Source: Actinomycetales bacterium (GTDB taxonomy: Bacteria > Actinomycetota > Actinomycetes > Actinomycetales > Actinomycetaceae). From it: a DNA stretch of 5,063 nt. Positions within the stretch are counted from its first letter, which is position 1. Each line of letters begins with the position of its first letter. The position numbers and the translations under genes are program-made. The stretch lies in contig JAAZBW010000036.1 of assembly GCA_012513625.1 (NCBI GenBank), positions 1 to 5,063 of the forward strand, given 5' to 3'. The notes beneath the pieces are model-generated. The model was given only the letters and a program-made list of their open reading frames with translations. It was not told the DNA's origin and did not search any database. Positions 4,042-5,063 of this stretch are shown here, one piece after another.

Positions 4042-5063
4042 CTACAGCTTCGCCTGCCACTTGTTGGCCCACACCAGCTCGTTCGGCTGGCCCTTGAACT
4101 CGGACTTGCCCTCGAGCTTGTCGATCGTGGCCAGCACGTTTGCCTCGTTCGGGTGGTACGAGTTGATGTAGCACTTCACCATGGTGGCGTCGTGCAGGTG
4201 CGTGGTGAAGTTGTGGGAAACCATGAACGTGGGCACCTCGTACACGTACCAGGGCACCTCGTTGGACATGGCGGTCTTCCACTGGATGCGGTAGTTGTTC
4301 TGCGCGCCGTAGCCGATGACCTCGGCGAGCACGAGCGCCGCATCCACGTCCTCGCGGTACTTCAGCGTGGGGCCCTTCACCCGGGTGTGGCCGTCGTTGA
4401 CCTCCACCTCGTAGCCGCGGCGCGTGAGCTCGTCCACGTAGAAGTTGAGCATCTTGGCCTCGCCGCCGCCGGCGATCCCGCCCACCTCACCGGTGAGGTG
4501 GTAGATGCGGATCCGCTTGTGCTGCTCGGGGTTGAGCGGCAGCTCGTCCAGCGTGTTCTTGACCAGCGTGATGCCCAGGTCCGCAGCGTGGTCGCGCATC
4601 TCGAGGTGCTCGGGCGAACCCACAACCTCGAGGTCCTCGGGCGTGCGCAGCAGCGTGCCGTTGGCCTGCCGCTCGTGCAGGCGCAGCTTGGCCTTGAGGC
4701 CGAGGATGCGGCGGTTCGCGTCATCGAGGCGCTCCTTGGTGATCACGCCGTTCTCCACGCCGGCCTTCATGAAGCCGAAGTCCTCCTCGAGGTTGTTGAA
4801 GAAGAGGAACGCGTCGCAGCCGGCGGCGATCGAGAGTGGCACGTAGTCCTCGCGGCGCATCGCGGCGGTCATGCCGAGCATGTGCGAGGCGTCCGTGATG
4901 ATGGCGCCGTTGAAGCCGAAGTTGGTCTTGAGCAGGCCGTTGAGCAGCTCGTCCGCGAGCGTGGCCGGCAGGATGTCCTTGTCCTCCAGCTCCGGGTCCA
5001 GCTGCTTCTGGTATTCGGGCAGTGCGATGTGGCCGGCCATGATCATCTCCACGCCGTTCGCAA
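4042..5063 (-). CDS. Glycoside hydrolase family 3 protein (beta-N-acetylhexosaminidase/beta-glucosidase-like), 5' partial
   Basis: The frame runs off the right edge, so only the C-terminal ~340 residues are seen. The visible part begins ANGVEMIMAGHIALPEYQ, the GH3 beta-barrel strand that normally follows the part holding the KH-x-x-GHG-like loop (off window). Next comes LNGLLKTNFGFNGAIITDASHMLGM, where the Asp at 4891-4893 sits at the position of the GH3 catalytic nucleophile (SDD/SDW in better-known members). IAAGCDAFLFF and ERLDDANRRILGLKAKLRLH close the barrel domain. The remaining ~200 residues form an alpha/beta C-terminal domain (RIRIYHLTGEVGG..., FYVDELTRRGYEVEV) ending in FTTHLHDATMVKCYINSYHPNE and KLEGKSEFKGQPNE. 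I recall this tail from a GH3 subgroup often annotated as hexosaminidase. GTG 5052 is in frame but internal, not a start. Role: probably hydrolysis of beta-linked sugar or amino-sugar oligosaccharides; substrate and location cannot be fixed without the N-terminus. Confidence 0.88.
   Translation of the reverse strand, partial: ANGVEMIMAGHIALPEYQKQLDPELEDKDILPATLADELLNGLLKTNFGFNGAIITDASHMLGMTAAMRREDYVPLSIAAGCDAFLFFNNLEEDFGFMKAGVENGVITKERLDDANRRILGLKAKLRLHERQANGTLLRTPEDLEVVGSPEHLEMRDHAADLGITLVKNTLDELPLNPEQHKRIRIYHLTGEVGGIAGGGEAKMLNFYVDELTRRGYEVEVNDGHTRVKGPTLKYREDVDAALVLAEVIGYGAQNNYRIQWKTAMSNEVPWYVYEVPTFMVSHNFTTHLHDATMVKCYINSYHPNEANVLATIDKLEGKSEFKGQPNELVWANKWQAKL

Noticed and set aside
4505..4846. 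Plus-strand and alternate minus-strand frames within the GH3 gene
   Set aside because: They are Ser/Arg-rich or Thr/Ser-rich shadow translations; the GH3 frame has clear family motifs throughout.

Overview
The window is high-GC DNA (many CGC/GGC/GCC codons, third positions mostly G or C) and most resembles a chromosomal stretch of an actinobacterium. The HspR-type (HAIR-like) inverted repeat upstream of a small heat-shock gene supports this. Genus cannot be read from the sequence.

Layout, left to right. Positions 1-154 hold a cluster of a short repeat with core TGTGTGG: two full 34-bp tandem direct units plus a third partial one, then a perfect 24-bp inverted repeat. Next is a plus-strand 12-TM MFS efflux-type transporter (218-1726) with an unusual Gly/Arg-only central loop. 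A 354-bp gap follows, carrying a 23-bp tandem repeat, a HAIR-like operator and a long A/C-rich leader. These lead into an Hsp20/alpha-crystallin small heat-shock protein (2081-2497), which ends at a strong intrinsic terminator. A plus-strand GNAT acetyltransferase of tandem-domain size follows (2771-3658). Then comes a second, larger cluster of the TGTGTGG repeat (3667-3907). Last is the 3' two-thirds or so of a minus-strand GH3 glycosidase (4042-5063), whose 5' end lies beyond the window.

The genes look like independent transcription units: separate promoter regions, gaps of 270-360 bp, and no obvious shared pathway. The GNAT and GH3 genes converge on the second repeat cluster.

The most interesting feature is the repeat family. 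Thirteen copies of CGA(C/G)TGTGTGG are visible. In the 3667-3907 cluster their orientations read like balanced brackets, + + + - - + - -. Each plus copy has a matching minus copy whose flanking bases also match, so the block could fold into a closed three-way structure: a 17-bp outer stem, a long stem holding a 52-bp perfect palindrome, and a second hairpin. CGAC-type copies pair only with CGAC-type and CGAG-type only with CGAG-type. I do not recognise this family as a named element. A REP/BIME- or MITE-like element, a structured bidirectional terminator, and an uptake-sequence-like repeat are all possible.
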